Part shown: piece by piece, positions 36,059 to 46,422 of the stretch | Layout: each line of letters begins with the position of its first letter | How positions within the stretch are numbered: the stretch's first letter is position 1 | Assembly: GCA_963802205.1 (NCBI GenBank) | Contig: CAWDHW010000028.1 | Span: forward strand, 1-50,847 | Direction of reading: 5' to 3' | DNA from: DYRB01 sp963802205 | Lineage (GTDB): Bacteria; Pseudomonadota; Gammaproteobacteria; Chromatiales; Chromatiaceae | DNA length: 50,847 nt | Notes under the pieces: model-generated | Told to the model about the DNA's origin: nothing | Seen by the model: the letters and a program-made list of their open reading frames with translations, nothing else | Databases searched by the model: none | Made by a program: the position numbers and the translations under genes

Positions 36059-37909
36059 TCAGCCAGGTGTGGGGACGGCCCTGGGGCGCCAGGCACCGGG
36101 CCCCAAACTCCTTAGGCCTTCAGCGCGGCCGGGTCCGTCGGTCCCGACGGGGCCTCGCCGCGGGGCCCTCCCGGTGCCTCCGGCATAGCCCCCGTCCTGG
36201 GGGGCATCCGCAGAGGGCGGAAAGCCGGTCTCGCCCAGCCGGTCATAGATGGCATCCAGGGCCATCTCCGTGGTGGCGAAGATGTTCTGCTGGCCAAGGT
36301 GATCCATCAGGTGGGTGCGGTGCAGGACCTGGACCACCTGGCGCTTCATCCCGCTCAGGACCGTCGTGATGCCATTGGCCCCCAGGCGGTCGATGATGTG
36401 TTCCAAGACCTCTTGCCCTGAGGCGTCGAGCTGGTTGATGCCGTCAGCCACTACCAGGATGTATTGGGCATTGGGGTGATCCGCAACCGCCGCCAGGATG
36501 GTGTCCTCGAAGTAGGAGACATTGGCGAAGTAGAGCTGGCCGTCGAACCGGACCACAATGATGCGCTCGTCCGTGGGCAGGTCCGGGTGGACATGCAGAT
36601 CGCGCAGCGTCCCGTCCCCGAAGCGCCCGAGCAGGGCCACCCGCGGCTTCATGGTGCGATAGAGGAAGAGCCCGACCGCCAACCCGGCCCCCACCATGAT
36701 GCCATTGTCCAGGTGCGGGGCGAAGGCCAGGGTGGCGATGAAGGTCACGATGGCCGCCACGCCGTCGTGCTTGTGGGCCTCCCAGGCGTGGCGCATGGCC
36801 TTGAAGTTGATGAGCCCGACCACGGCCATCATGATGACCGCCGCCAGCACCGACTGAGGCAGGTGATACAGCAACGGGGTCAGGAACAGCAGGGTAATCA
36901 GGACCACCAGCCCGGCGAAGACCGACGACATCCCGGTGCGGGCACCGGCGTTGAGATTGACCGCCGAGCGCGAGAAGGACCCGCTCACAGGGTAAGATTG
37001 GCCGAGGCTGCCGACGACGTTGGCCATGCCCTGACCGATCAACTCCTGGTTGGGGTCGATGCGGTCCTTGGTCTTGGCGGCCATGGCCTTGGCGATGGAG
37101 ATCGCCTCCATGAAACCGACCAGGGAGATGATGACGGCGCTGGCGATCAGGTCCATGGCCAGGTTGAGGTCAAGGCTCGGCAGGGCCAGGGTCGGCAGGC
37201 CGGATGGGATCTCGCCGACGACCTTGCCGCCATGTTCGGCGAAGCCCATCGCCCAACTCGCGACGGTGGTGACGACCACCGCCACCAGGACCCCCGGCAG
37301 CTTCGGCATGTACTTCTTCATGCCCCACATGATGGCGAAGGCCGCGACACCCATGACCAGGGTGGGGAAGTGGGTACCGCCCAACTGCTGCATGACACCC
37401 CAGATGTCGTGGATGAAGTGCTCGCTGCGCGGCATCGAGACGCCGAAGATCTTGTTGAGCTGCGACAGACCGATGATGATGGCGGCGGCATTGGTGAAGC
37501 CGACGATCACCGGATGGGACAGGAAGTTGACTACCACCCCCAGGCGGAAGACGCCCAGGGCAAGCTGGACCAGGCCGATGAGGAAGGCGAGCATGATCGC
37601 CAGTGCCACGAACTCAGGTGTCCCGACCTGGGCGAAGGGGGCCAGCGCCGAGGCGGTCAGCAGCGACACCACCGCCACCGGTCCCGTGGCGAGCTGCTTG
37701 GACGAGCCCCACAGGGCGGCTACGATCCCCGGGAGAAAGGCGGCGTAGAGGCCGTAGTAGGCCGGCAACCCGGCGAGCTGGGCATAGGCCATGGATTGGG
37801 GAATCAGGACCAGCGCGACGGTGATGCCGGCGATCAGGTCCGCGCGCAGGGTGTCGGCCCCGAGGGGAAACCAGCGCAGAAAGGGGAAGAACTTCTGGAT
37901 CATGCCCAT
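36059..37909 (-). CDS. SulP-family anion transporter with STAS domain (candidate bicarbonate carrier)
   Basis: About 616 residues. Transmembrane domain with the SulP opening LRADLIAGITVALVLIPQSM, then AYAQLAGLPAYYGLYAAFLP and GQGMANVVGSLGQSYPVSGS. C-terminal STAS domain: IIVVRFDGQLYFANVSYFED and VVADGINQLDASGQEVLEHI. SulP carriers move sulfate or bicarbonate; first place in a Dab operon favours bicarbonate (inference). ATG 37909 is chosen; the frame is open to 38026. The last about 40 residues look out of frame: the alternative frame from near 36,190 reads PEAPGGPRGEAPSGPTDPAA and stops at 36112, so an indel is likely near the 3' end. Confidence 0.88.
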   Translation of the reverse strand: MGMIQKFFPFLRWFPLGADTLRADLIAGITVALVLIPQSMAYAQLAGLPAYYGLYAAFLPGIVAALWGSSKQLATGPVAVVSLLTASALAPFAQVGTPEFVALAIMLAFLIGLVQLALGVFRLGVVVNFLSHPVIVGFTNAAAIIIGLSQLNKIFGVSMPRSEHFIHDIWGVMQQLGGTHFPTLVMGVAAFAIMWGMKKYMPKLPGVLVAVVVTTVASWAMGFAEHGGKVVGEIPSGLPTLALPSLDLNLAMDLIASAVIISLVGFMEAISIAKAMAAKTKDRIDPNQELIGQGMANVVGSLGQSYPVSGSFSRSAVNLNAGARTGMSSVFAGLVVLITLLFLTPLLYHLPQSVLAAVIMMAVVGLINFKAMRHAWEAHKHDGVAAIVTFIATLAFAPHLDNGIMVGAGLAVGLFLYRTMKPRVALLGRFGDGTLRDLHVHPDLPTDERIIVVRFDGQLYFANVSYFEDTILAAVADHPNAQYILVVADGINQLDASGQEVLEHIIDRLGANGITTVLSGMKRQVVQVLHRTHLMDHLGQQNIFATTEMALDAIYDRLGETGFPPSADAPQDGGYAGGTGRAPRRGPVGTDGPGRAEGLRSLGPGAWRPRAVPTPG

Positions 37910-38017
37910 TGGCGCGACTACCCGAGATGTGGAAACGGTCGCCAAGGATACGATATTTGAATTGTGGAATATACCGGAAAACTTGAAGAACCCGGAGACT
38001 TGCTGAGGAAAAGCGTT
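37910..38017. promoter_or_regulatory. divergent promoter region of the carbon-uptake operon and LCIB-like gene
   Basis: 108 bp, markedly more A+T-rich than its surroundings, separating two divergent transcription units. It contains ATATT-N10-AATAT (37953-37972), an interrupted palindrome of the size bound by LysR-type regulators such as CbbR/CcmR-like proteins. Assignment to such a regulator is inference; no regulator gene is adjacent. Confidence 0.5.
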
Positions 38018-39160
38018 ATGTATCAATCACAAGCGGGTTCTGTCGAGCCCCTGGCAGAGTACCGCATCGACCCCAACCCCATGCGCTACAGCCAGTTCGT
38101 CCCGCGCCTCTACGGGCTCTGCCTGGGGCTGGGGATGGAGCAGGGGCGCATCATGCCCTCGCGGGCCTTCTGCTCCGACGAGAGTCAGGGCTACCCGGTG
38201 ATCCTGCTGGCCAAGCACTTCGGGGCCTTCCCCTTTAACCACGGCCAGGTCGGTGGCGTCGTCGCCACCGACCGCCATGGGCCCCACGCCCACCATGGAC
38301 AGGATCTGGTGATCCTTCAAGCCAGCCATGTGGGCTACGACGCGCAGACCGGCACCTTCGGCATCTATCGGCGCCTTCAGAGCGCCACCCATGAATGCAC
38401 CACCAGTTGCGGCAAGATCTGCGGGGTCCTGGACTGGTACCTGGGGGAGTATCGCTTCGCCCAGGAACACATCCTGGTGGCCCGGGGCGAGCTGGGACCC
38501 GTGGTCATGATCGACAACCTCCTGGTCCGCCAGGACCGCGATGAGGGGCTCATGCTCCACATGCCGCGGCTGGTGCGCTTCGATGGCGAGGGGCACCCAT
38601 CCTATGTGCGCTCGCTCAGTACCGCCAAGGTCTTCCACATGGCCGACGCCCTGGCGGTGCGGCTGGCGGGGCGCATTCCGGCGACCCCGGCCCCCATCGG
38701 GCAGGTCCTGACCCCGGACCTCTTCTACTTCCGGCGCAAGATCGAGAGCGACGAGGAGGGCCGCGGCCACCTGGAGCGCAACCTGATCCGTTTCATGCCC
38801 CAGATCGTCACCGCGCCGGCCCCGGCCCTGACCGCGGCCAAGATCAATACCCAGATCGAGTTCGACCGCACCTACCGCACCCTGGTCCAGGAGCCCGCCT
38901 ACCGCGGCAAACGGCTCTTGTTTCTCGCCGGGCTCAACATCGACGTCTCGCCCACCCCAGGACGACTCTTCCCGCTGACCAAGTTCATCCCCTGGGCCGC
39001 CTACTGGCAGCCCCCGACGGGGCACGGCGAGACCTGGGAGCAGGACGAGGTCCTGGCCCGCCTGATCGCTCAGGGGACCGACAACCCGCATCAGGTCGAT
39101 CTGGAGGTGGCCATTCATGAGATGGAGCAGGTGCAGGGGGTGACGCTGCGGCTACCCTGA
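38018..39160 (+). CDS. LCIB-like (theta-class) carbonic anhydrase candidate
   Basis: 380 residues, soluble. The N-terminal half carries the pattern of the LCIB family: FCSDES with C52 and D54, then LVILQASHVGYDAQTGTFG with H104, then TSCGKICGV with C131. In LCIB proteins two Cys and one His bind Zn next to an Asp, in motifs of the form CxDE, (S/P)HxG and CGA. A His-rich loop (RHGPHAHHG) precedes H104. The C-terminal about 200 residues are unfamiliar. ATG 38018 has GAGGA 9 nt upstream; a GTG at 37964 is the alternative. Divergent from the SulP-Dab operon, so CO2/HCO3- chemistry is likely. Based on motifs only. Confidence 0.6.
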   Translation: MYQSQAGSVEPLAEYRIDPNPMRYSQFVPRLYGLCLGLGMEQGRIMPSRAFCSDESQGYPVILLAKHFGAFPFNHGQVGGVVATDRHGPHAHHGQDLVILQASHVGYDAQTGTFGIYRRLQSATHECTTSCGKICGVLDWYLGEYRFAQEHILVARGELGPVVMIDNLLVRQDRDEGLMLHMPRLVRFDGEGHPSYVRSLSTAKVFHMADALAVRLAGRIPATPAPIGQVLTPDLFYFRRKIESDEEGRGHLERNLIRFMPQIVTAPAPALTAAKINTQIEFDRTYRTLVQEPAYRGKRLLFLAGLNIDVSPTPGRLFPLTKFIPWAAYWQPPTGHGETWEQDEVLARLIAQGTDNPHQVDLEVAIHEMEQVQGVTLRLP

Positions 39161-39251
39161 AGGGGTGACAGATCCGGATGCGTGCAAGAACAGCGCTGAA
39201 GGACCCTTCGGGTGGCCTGGCCGGGGACGACCGGGGCAGGGGCGCGGGCGT

Positions 39252-39848
39252 CTATCCCATGGCCTCGGCCCGCGGGGTGAGTTCGACCTTGTCATAAATC
39301 TCGGCGAGGGGCAGCGCGACATCGAGCGCGGTCAGGGGGATGCTCTCCTGGAGGTCGTCGTAGCTGCGCAGCAGCCAGTCGCCGTTGGGTTGGCGCAGAT
39401 AGAGTTCGGCGCCGACGCGGTGCTGGGACAGCAGCAGGTAGGCCCGCAGGCTCGGGATGCCGCGGTAGTGGGTGAACTTGTCGCCGCGGTCGTAGGCCTC
39501 GGTGGAGTCCGAAAGGACCTCGACGATGAGGGTTGGGTTGGTGATGACGTCGCGGTCCTGATCCCAGAAGAGCCGTTCGCCGCACACCGCCATGGCATCG
39601 GGGTAGGCGCCGAGGTTGGCGGATTCGACCCGAACCTTCATGTCGCTGGTGTAGACATAGCAGGGGCGGCCCTTGAAGCCGTTGTGCAGCGCCGCGAAGA
39701 CGTTGCCGGCGATCAGGTTATGGGCCTCGGTGCCGCCGGCCATGGCGAAGATCTCGCCGTCCACATACTCGCTGCGACCCTGGGTTTCAACGCGCTCGGC
39801 GGCGAGCCAGTCGTCGAAGCGGATCTTGAGTTTGGGCTGAAGGGACAT
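39252..39848 (-). CDS. Uma2-family putative endonuclease (DUF820)
   Basis: 198 residues. The PD-(D/E)xK-like core of the family is visible: EYVDGEIFAMAGGTEAHNLI, CYVYTSDMKVRVESANLGAY followed by PDAMAVCG (Asp), and PTLIVEVLSDSTEAYDRGDK (ExL then K). GIPSLRAYLLLSQHR completes the fold. Uma2 proteins are common in multiple copies in cyanobacteria and purple sulfur bacteria and their function is unclear. The start at 39848 is placed at MSLQPKLKIRFDDWL; the open frame reaches 39908. Confidence 0.85.
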   Translation of the reverse strand: MSLQPKLKIRFDDWLAAERVETQGRSEYVDGEIFAMAGGTEAHNLIAGNVFAALHNGFKGRPCYVYTSDMKVRVESANLGAYPDAMAVCGERLFWDQDRDVITNPTLIVEVLSDSTEAYDRGDKFTHYRGIPSLRAYLLLSQHRVGAELYLRQPNGDWLLRSYDDLQESIPLTALDVALPLAEIYDKVELTPRAEAMG

Positions 39849-40435
39849 GGCGTTGGCTCCTGGGCATGATCGCAGGCCGATTATAGGGCCGGGGCGCTCG
39901 ACCGGCACGGCGCCGCGCCCGAGCCCAGATCCAAGTGTTAGCGGTTGGCTCCGAGCCGGGCCGCCCTAACGGCTTGTCCCCCCTTGATAAAGGGGGGTCA
40001 GGGATTTGGCTGTCGGGCTAGCTCGGTGCCGAGGCGAAGAAATCCCCTCGGCCGCTGCTCCTGACGCGGCTCTACCTCCTCCATCGCGTGGAGTCGCCTT
40101 CGCCCCTTTGAAAAGGGGGAAGAAGGCCCCTCGGCTTGGGCCAACACCCAACGCAGACAGAGCGATACACAATGCCGGCTTACCGTCGCGGGCCTATCCC
40201 GGGTGCCGCCAATGCCCTCAGGGTGAATCTGCCCCATGGGTGCCCCGTCACAAGGGCCACGCTTTCGTGCGAGCCCCTTTGATACAGGTCACGCCGCCCC
40301 GCCTTGTCCCGCCCGGTCGCGTTCTGCCACACTTGCCTTAAGCGAACACCCTTCGACGGTTGCAGTCGTACCGGGTCCCGCCACTTTGGCCCCCGGCAAA
40401 CGTCGGGGTCTATCACCTGCCTGGGAGCCCGCCCG
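39849..40435. other. long intergenic stretch carrying repeats
   Basis: About 590 bp between the Uma2 gene and the efflux operon. It holds two C/G-tract hairpins and the 51-bp repeat shared with dabA. Short minus-strand ORFs over it are repeat translations, not genes. Confidence 0.5.
39978..40118. repeat. composite repeat: two C/G-tract hairpins flanking the dabA-shared repeat
   Basis: CCCCCCTT-GATA-AAGGGGGG (39978-39997) and CCCCTTT-GA-AAAGGGG (40103-40118) bracket the 51-bp sequence at 40046-40096 that recurs inside dabA at 33359-33408. Looks like a mobile or replicating small repeat. Confidence 0.6.
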
Positions 40436-41602
40436 ATGCGCCGGCTGTTGTTCGCCCTCCTCGCCCTCCCCCTGTTGGCAAGCTGCGAGGCCCCCAAACC
40501 AACACCGAAGGCGCCACCGCCGGTGGAGGTGACGGTGCTCACCGTCGCCCCCCGCGACATCCCGGTGAGCTTCGAGTACGTCGGTCAGACCGAGAGCACA
40601 CGCCAGGTGCAGATCCGCGCCCGGGTGGACGGCTTCCTGGACGAACGGGTCTACACCGAGGGCAGCCTGGTCAAGGCCGGGGATGTGATGTTCCGACAGG
40701 ACCCCAAGCCGTTCCAGGCCACCCTGGATGCCGCCAAGGGGGCCCTGGGCGAGCAGCAGGCCAGGCTCCAAGTGGCCAACGACAACCTCGCCCGGGTCAA
40801 GCCCCTCACCGCCCAGAAGGCCCTGAGCCAGAAGGACCTGGACGACGCCATAGGCCAGCAGCAGGCCGCCGCGGCGGCCGTTTCGACGGCGCGGGCGGAC
40901 GTGGAGCAGGCCCAGCTCAACCTGGGTTACACCAGCATCACCACTCCGGTGACGGGGCTGTCGAGCTACGCCCAGGTGCAGGAAGGGTCCTATGTCTCCG
41001 GGGCCAACAGCCTGCTGACCTATGTCGCCAAGATCGACACCCTGTGGGTCAACTTCAGCGTGTCGGAGAACGACATGCTGCGCTTCCGGAGCGAGAAGGC
41101 GAGCGGTCGGTTGCGCCTGCCCCCCCGGGACCAATTTGCGGTAGACCTGGTGCTCGCGGATGGGTCGCTCTTCCCCCTCCAGGGCCGCATTACCTTCGAG
41201 AACGCCGACTACGACGTCAAGACCGGGACCTACCTGCTGCGTGCCACCTTCCCCAATCCCGAGGCCGTACTGCGCCCGGGGCAGTTTGTCCGGGTCCGCA
41301 TCTCCGGGGCCGTGCGCCCGAACGCCATCCTGGTCCCCCAGGAGGCGGTGCTCCAAGGGGCCAAGGGGCACTTCGTGATCCTGGTCGGCAAGGAGGACAA
41401 GGCGGAGATCCGCCCGGTGGAGACCGGCCCCTGGCAGGGCAATGCCTGGTTCATCACCGGCGGGCTGGCCGCGGGCGATGTGGTGGTGACCGATGGGGTG
41501 GTTCACCTGACCCCCGGGGCCAGGGTCAAGACCGTCCAGACCCATGCCGAGGCGCCCGCCGCCGCGCCGGCCGCCGCCCAGGGCGATGGCGCGAAGCAGT
41601 AA
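40436..41602 (+). CDS. RND efflux membrane-fusion protein, lipoprotein
   Basis: 388 residues. Lipoprotein signal MRRLLFALLALPLLASC, with the lipobox LLAS-C. Then the biotinyl-lipoyl-like motif (QIRARVDGFLDERVYTEGSL), a long alpha-hairpin (ALGEQQARLQVANDNLARVK), and the beta-barrel with RPGQFVRVRISG and PQEAVLQG. This is the MexA/AcrA type periplasmic adaptor linking the RND pump to the outer-membrane channel. ATG 40436 has GGGAG upstream and fits the signal peptide; the frame opens earlier at 40304. First gene of a three-gene operon. Confidence 0.92.
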   Translation: MRRLLFALLALPLLASCEAPKPTPKAPPPVEVTVLTVAPRDIPVSFEYVGQTESTRQVQIRARVDGFLDERVYTEGSLVKAGDVMFRQDPKPFQATLDAAKGALGEQQARLQVANDNLARVKPLTAQKALSQKDLDDAIGQQQAAAAAVSTARADVEQAQLNLGYTSITTPVTGLSSYAQVQEGSYVSGANSLLTYVAKIDTLWVNFSVSENDMLRFRSEKASGRLRLPPRDQFAVDLVLADGSLFPLQGRITFENADYDVKTGTYLLRATFPNPEAVLRPGQFVRVRISGAVRPNAILVPQEAVLQGAKGHFVILVGKEDKAEIRPVETGPWQGNAWFITGGLAAGDVVVTDGVVHLTPGARVKTVQTHAEAPAAAPAAAQGDGAKQ

Positions 41603-41619
41603 CGGCGGAGACTGACCCC

Positions 41620-44600
41620 ATGTTCTCCCATTTCTTCATCGACCGCCCGATCTTCTCGGTGGTCATCAGCCTGGTGATTACCATCGCCGGCCTGGTGGCC
41701 ATGGTGCAATTGCCCATCGCCCAATACCCGCAGGTGACGCCGATCCAGATCCAGGTAACGGCGACCTATCCCGGCGCCAACGGCACCCTGGTGGCTCAGA
41801 ACGTGGGCGCGCCCATCGAGCAGCAGGTGAACGGCGCGAACAACATGATCTACATGTCGTCCACCAGTTCCTCCACCGGCAACTATACGCTGTCGGTCTA
41901 TTTCACCATCGACACAGACCCGCAACTGGCCCAGGTGGACGTGCAGAACCGGGTGAGTCAGGCCATGGCCCTGTTGCCCCAGTCGGTACAGACCCAGGGG
42001 GTGGATGTCCAGCAGAAGACCAGTACCTTCCTGATGATACTGGCCTTCTTCTCCCCGGAGGGACGCTACGACTCCGATTTCATCTCCAACTACACCAACA
42101 CCCAGGTCCTGAGCACCATCGCCCGGATCGATGGGGCCAATCAGGCCGCCATCTTCGGCGTCCCCGAATATGCCATGCGCATCTGGCTCAAGCCGGACCG
42201 CATGGCCCAGCTCGGGGTCACCACCAACGACATCGCCAACGTCGTCCAGCAACAGAATCAGCAGTTCGCCGTCGGGCGCATCGGCGACGCCCCCACCCCC
42301 TACCCGGTCCCGCAGACCTTCCCTGTGACCACAGGGACCATCACCGAACCGGCCCAGTTCGACAACATGATCGTGCGCGCGCAGAACCAGGACGCCGCCC
42401 TGGTGCGGGTCAAGGATGTCGGCTCCGCGCAGCTTGGCGCACAGAGCTATGCCCTGCGCACCCAGTACCAGGGCAAGGCGGCGACCCTGATCGCCGTCTA
42501 TCAGCAGCCAGGGGCCAATGCCCTCCAGGTCTCCAAGGACGTGCGCGCCACCCTGGCGGACCTGAAGAAGAGCTTCCCGGATGGCCTGGACTATGCCGTG
42601 GCCCTGGATACCACCCTGTTCGTGCAGGCGTCCATCGACGAGGTGGTCAAGACCTTCTTCGAGGCCGTCGCCCTGGTGGTGCTGGTGGTATTCGTCTTCC
42701 TCCACAGCCTGCGGCTGACCATCATCCCGACGCTCGCGGTCCCCGTATCCATCCTCGGTGCCCTGGTCGGGATGCTGGTGTTCGGCTTCTCCATCAACAT
42801 GCTGACCCTGTTCGGGATGATCCTGGCCATCGGCCTGGTGGTGGACGACGCCATCGTCGTGGTCGAGAACACCGAGCGCAACATGGTGCAATTCGGGCTG
42901 ACCCCCAAGGCGGCGGCAAAGCGTGCCATGGACGAGGTGAGCGGGCCTGTGATCGCGGTGGTGCTGGTGCTCAACGCTGTCTTTGTCCCGGTGGCCTTCC
43001 TCGGCGGCATTACCGGGGCCCTGTACAAGCAGTTCGCCGTGACCATCGCCATCTCGGTGGTCTTCTCGGGCCTGATCGCCCTGACCCTGTCGCCAGCCCT
43101 GGCGGCCATCCTGGTCCAGACCAAGCACGGCGAGAAGAAGGGCTTCTTCAAGTGGTTCGACGACGGTTTCGAGCGCATCGCCAACGGCTATGTGGCCGGA
43201 GTGAAGCGAGTCATGCGGGGCTGGCCCCTGGGGCTGTCGGTATTCGCCGGGGTGGTGGCCGGGTCCGTGTGGCTGTTCAAGACCCTACCGACCGCCTTCG
43301 TCCCCCAGGAGGATCAGGGCTATCTCTTTGTCCCCTATTTCCTGCCGGACTCCGCCAGCCTGTCGCGTACCGGCGCGGTTGGCAGCCAGGCCGCGACGAT
43401 CCTGCAAGCCCATCCGGCGGTGGACAACGTCTCCCAGGTGGATGGTTACAGCCTCATGGACTCCCAGTTGAAGACCAATTTCGGCCTCCTGTTCGTTGCG
43501 CTGAAAGACTACGAGCAGCGCCAGTCCCCAGCCCTGTCGGCGGACGCCGTCATCGCCGATGGCCACCGCAAGTTCTACTCAATCCAGAGTGGCCTGGTGG
43601 TCCCGGTCAACCCGCCGGCCATCCCGGGACTCGGCGTCACCGCCGGTTTCCAGATGTGGATCGAGCAAAAGGGTGCCGGCACCTACGGCCAGCTCTATGA
43701 AGTGGTTCAGAAGATCCTGGCGAAGGCCAAGACGCGGCCCGAACTGGCGGGGGTCTCCACCACGGTCCGCGCCAATGGCCAGCAACTGCTGGCGGACGTC
43801 GATCGGGAGAAGGCCGAGATCCTCGGCGTCCCGGTCCAAGAGGTCTACAGCACCCTCCAGACCATGTTCGGGTCCCTCTACGTCAGCCAGTTTCCGAAGG
43901 ACTCACGCCTCTACCAGGTGGTCCTCCAGGCCGAACCCGAGTACCGGATGAGCCCGGAAGACATCGGGAAATTCTATGTCCGCAACAAGGAGGGCAAGAT
44001 GATTCCCCTCTCGGCCCTGGTCACGGCACGCTATACGATAGGGCCGGACCTGGTGACGCGGTTCAACAACTACCCGGCCATCGCCATCAACGGTTCACCG
44101 GCTCCCGGGTCAGCTCCGGCGATGCCCTGGCCGCGATCCGTGCCATTGCCGAAGAGGTCCTGCCCTCGGGTTACGGCTTCGACTGGGCCGGCGAGGCCCG
44201 CGAGGAGGTCAGTTCGGGCTCGACCTCGGCCATCGCCTTCGTCTTTGGGCTGATCTTCGTCTTCCTGATCCTGTCGGCCCAGTACGAGAGCTGGTCCCTG
44301 CCGGTGGGGTCATGATGGCTGTGCCCTTCGCCATCCTGGGAGCCCTGGTCGCCATTGCCCTGCGCGGCATCAACAACGACCTCTACTTTCAGATCGGGCT
44401 CCTGACCCTGGTCGGGCTGGCGGCCAAGAATGCCATCCTCATCGTCGAGTTCGCGGTCCGAGTTGCACCGCAAGGAGGGCCGTCACTGTTCGATGCCGCG
44501 GCCGAGGCGGCGACGGCTGGCGCCGGCCGATCATCATGACATCCTTTGCCTTTCGTGCTCGGCACCCTGCCGCTCGCCATCGCCACCGGGGCCTCGGCCA

Positions 44601-44861
44601 ACAGCCGCCACTCCATCGGGACCGGCGTCATCGGCGGGACCCTGGTTGCCACTGTGGTCGCCGATCTTCTTCATCCCGATGTTCGATCCGGTGGCTGGGG
44701 ACCCTGAGTGCGCGGCTCTTCGGCAGCCCCGAGGGCGAGGCGCCACGATCGGCGAGGGATCGCCGCCTGGGGCCCTGGTCGCCGCGGCCCCCGTGTTGGA
44801 CGCCGCTGTTCCCGCGGCATCGCTGCCCGAGCCCCAGCCCGCGCCGCGAGGGGATCACTGA
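41620..44861 (+). CDS. RND multidrug efflux transporter, HAE1 family (multiple 3' frameshifts)
   Basis: Inner-membrane pump of the AcrB/MexB type, about 1050 residues. Opening MFSHFFIDRPIFSVVISLVI. Helix 4 keeps the paired Asp in GLVVDDAIVVVENTERNM, and TLSPALAAILV follows. The frame is intact to about 44,109, then breaks repeatedly: near 44,109, 44,309, 44,460, 44,482, 44,518, 44,555, 44,665 and 44,735. All expected 3' motifs are still present across frames (SAQYESWSLPVG, GLAAKNAILIVEFAV, SRHSIGTGVIGGTL). Several breaks are a lost G in a G-run, as in sequencing error. The stop overlaps the next gene's start region. Confidence 0.88.
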
Positions 44862-44862
44862 G

Positions 44863-46407
44863 ATGACCAAGCCCCTTTCCGGCCCCTGGGCCGGGTCCCT
44901 GTTCGTCGCCGTCCTGACTGCGGCGCTGCCGCTCGCCGGGGGCTATGGTCGGCCCCGACGATGTGCGGCCCCAGGTCGCGGCCCCGGCGGAATACCGCTT
45001 CCAACTCCCGGAGGCCAAGGAGACCGCCAACACCGAGTGGTGGCGGCTGTTCCGCGACCCGGTGCTCGACGACCTGATCGTTCAGGCCCTGGCCCACAAC
45101 TGGAGCGCGAAGATCGCCGCCGCCAACATCGAGGCGGCCGCCGCCGTCCTGACCCAGGCGCGGGCCCCGCTCTACCCCCAGGTCGGCTACAACGGCCAGG
45201 GACTGCGCGAGCGCGTCTCCGAGGACACCGCCACCCCGGTCCCAAGTACCATTGCCAATCCCCAGTCCCAGTTCCAGATCCTCGCCGGGGCCTCATGGGA
45301 GATCGACCTGTGGGGGGCGCATCCGGCGTCAGAGCGAAGCGGCGCGGGCCGACCTGCTGGCTACCGTCGAGGCCCGGCGCGGGGTCATCCTGTCCCTGGT
45401 GGGAGCGGTGGCAAGCAGCTACATCCAGCTCCTCGGGCTCGACGAGCAACTGGCGGTATCCAAGAAAACCCAGGCCACCTACGCGGAGTCGTTGCACCTG
45501 TTCGAACTTCAGTTCAAGTACGGCCAGGTCTCTGAGATGGCCGTGGCCCAGGCCCAATCCCAGTACCAGATCGCCAGCGCCCAGATCCCCAGCCTGGAAC
45601 GCCAGATCGCCCAGACCGAAAACGCCCTGTCGCTCCTGCTCGGTCGCAACCCGGGGCCCATCCCGCGCGGCCTGACGGTCCAGACCCTGGTCCCGCCGCC
45701 TGTCCCCGCCGGGGTGCCCTCGGAGTTACTGGCGCGCCGGCCTGACATCCTCCAGGCGGAGCAGCAGTTGATCGCCGCCAACGCCCAGATCGGGGCGGCC
45801 AAGGCCCTCTATTTCCCGACCATCTCCATGACCGGTGCCCTGGGTGGGGCCAGTTCCCAGCTCTCCGGCCTGTTCAGCGGCCCGGCCCACCTGGAACTTC
45901 GCCGGGGCCATCGTTGGGCCCGTCTTCACCGCCGGGTCCGTCAGCGGCCAGGTCGCCCAGGCCGAGGCTGTGCAGAAGGCCGCCATTGGCAACTACCAGC
46001 AGGTCATCCAGGCCGCCTTCGGCGATGTTTCCAACGCACTGATCGACCGCCAGAAGCTCGCCGAGCAGATCATAGTCCAGCACAAGCTGGTAGTGGCCCT
46101 ACGAAACTATGCCCGCCTCGCCAACCTCCAGTACGACGGTGGCTATGTCCCCGACCTCACCGTCCTACAGGCCGATCAGCAACTCTTCCCGGCGGAACTC
46201 AACCTGGCCGCGACCCGCGCCGCCAGTCTCGGCCCTGGTGAGTATCTACCAGGCCATGGGCGGGGGGTTGGCGGACCAGCAGCCCAGGCACCGGCGCCGG
46301 TACGGGGCAAAGGGCCCTTTGCCCCGGCGATACCCTTGGGGCCAGAGGTTCCGGGGCGCGCACCGGCCGCCGGCACTGAGCCAGCTTTGCAGTTGCGGCC
46401 AGGCTGA
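44863..46407 (+). CDS. RND efflux outer-membrane channel (NodT/OprM type), frameshifted
   Basis: TolC-like outer-membrane lipoprotein completing the pump, about 500 residues when frames are joined. MVGPDDVRP after a broken lipobox at about 44,942, WWRLFRDPVLDDLIVQALAH, then SWEIDLWG, after which an extra G near 45,314 shifts the frame. YIQLLGLDEQLAVSKKTQAT, ALLGRNP-like LSLLLGRNPGPIPRG, and LLARRPDILQAEQQLIAANA (repeat 2) follow. Further breaks lie near 45,888 and 46,230. The start overlaps the pump gene's stop region, so it is coupled. Gene order adaptor-pump-channel is the classical one. Confidence 0.82.
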
Positions 46408-46422
46408 CCCTGAGTTTGAACC

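Noticed and set aside
36464..37960. 498-residue His/Asp/Gly-rich plus-strand ORF opposite sulP
   Set aside because: Antisense shadow of a membrane-protein gene; low-complexity composition and no family resemblance.
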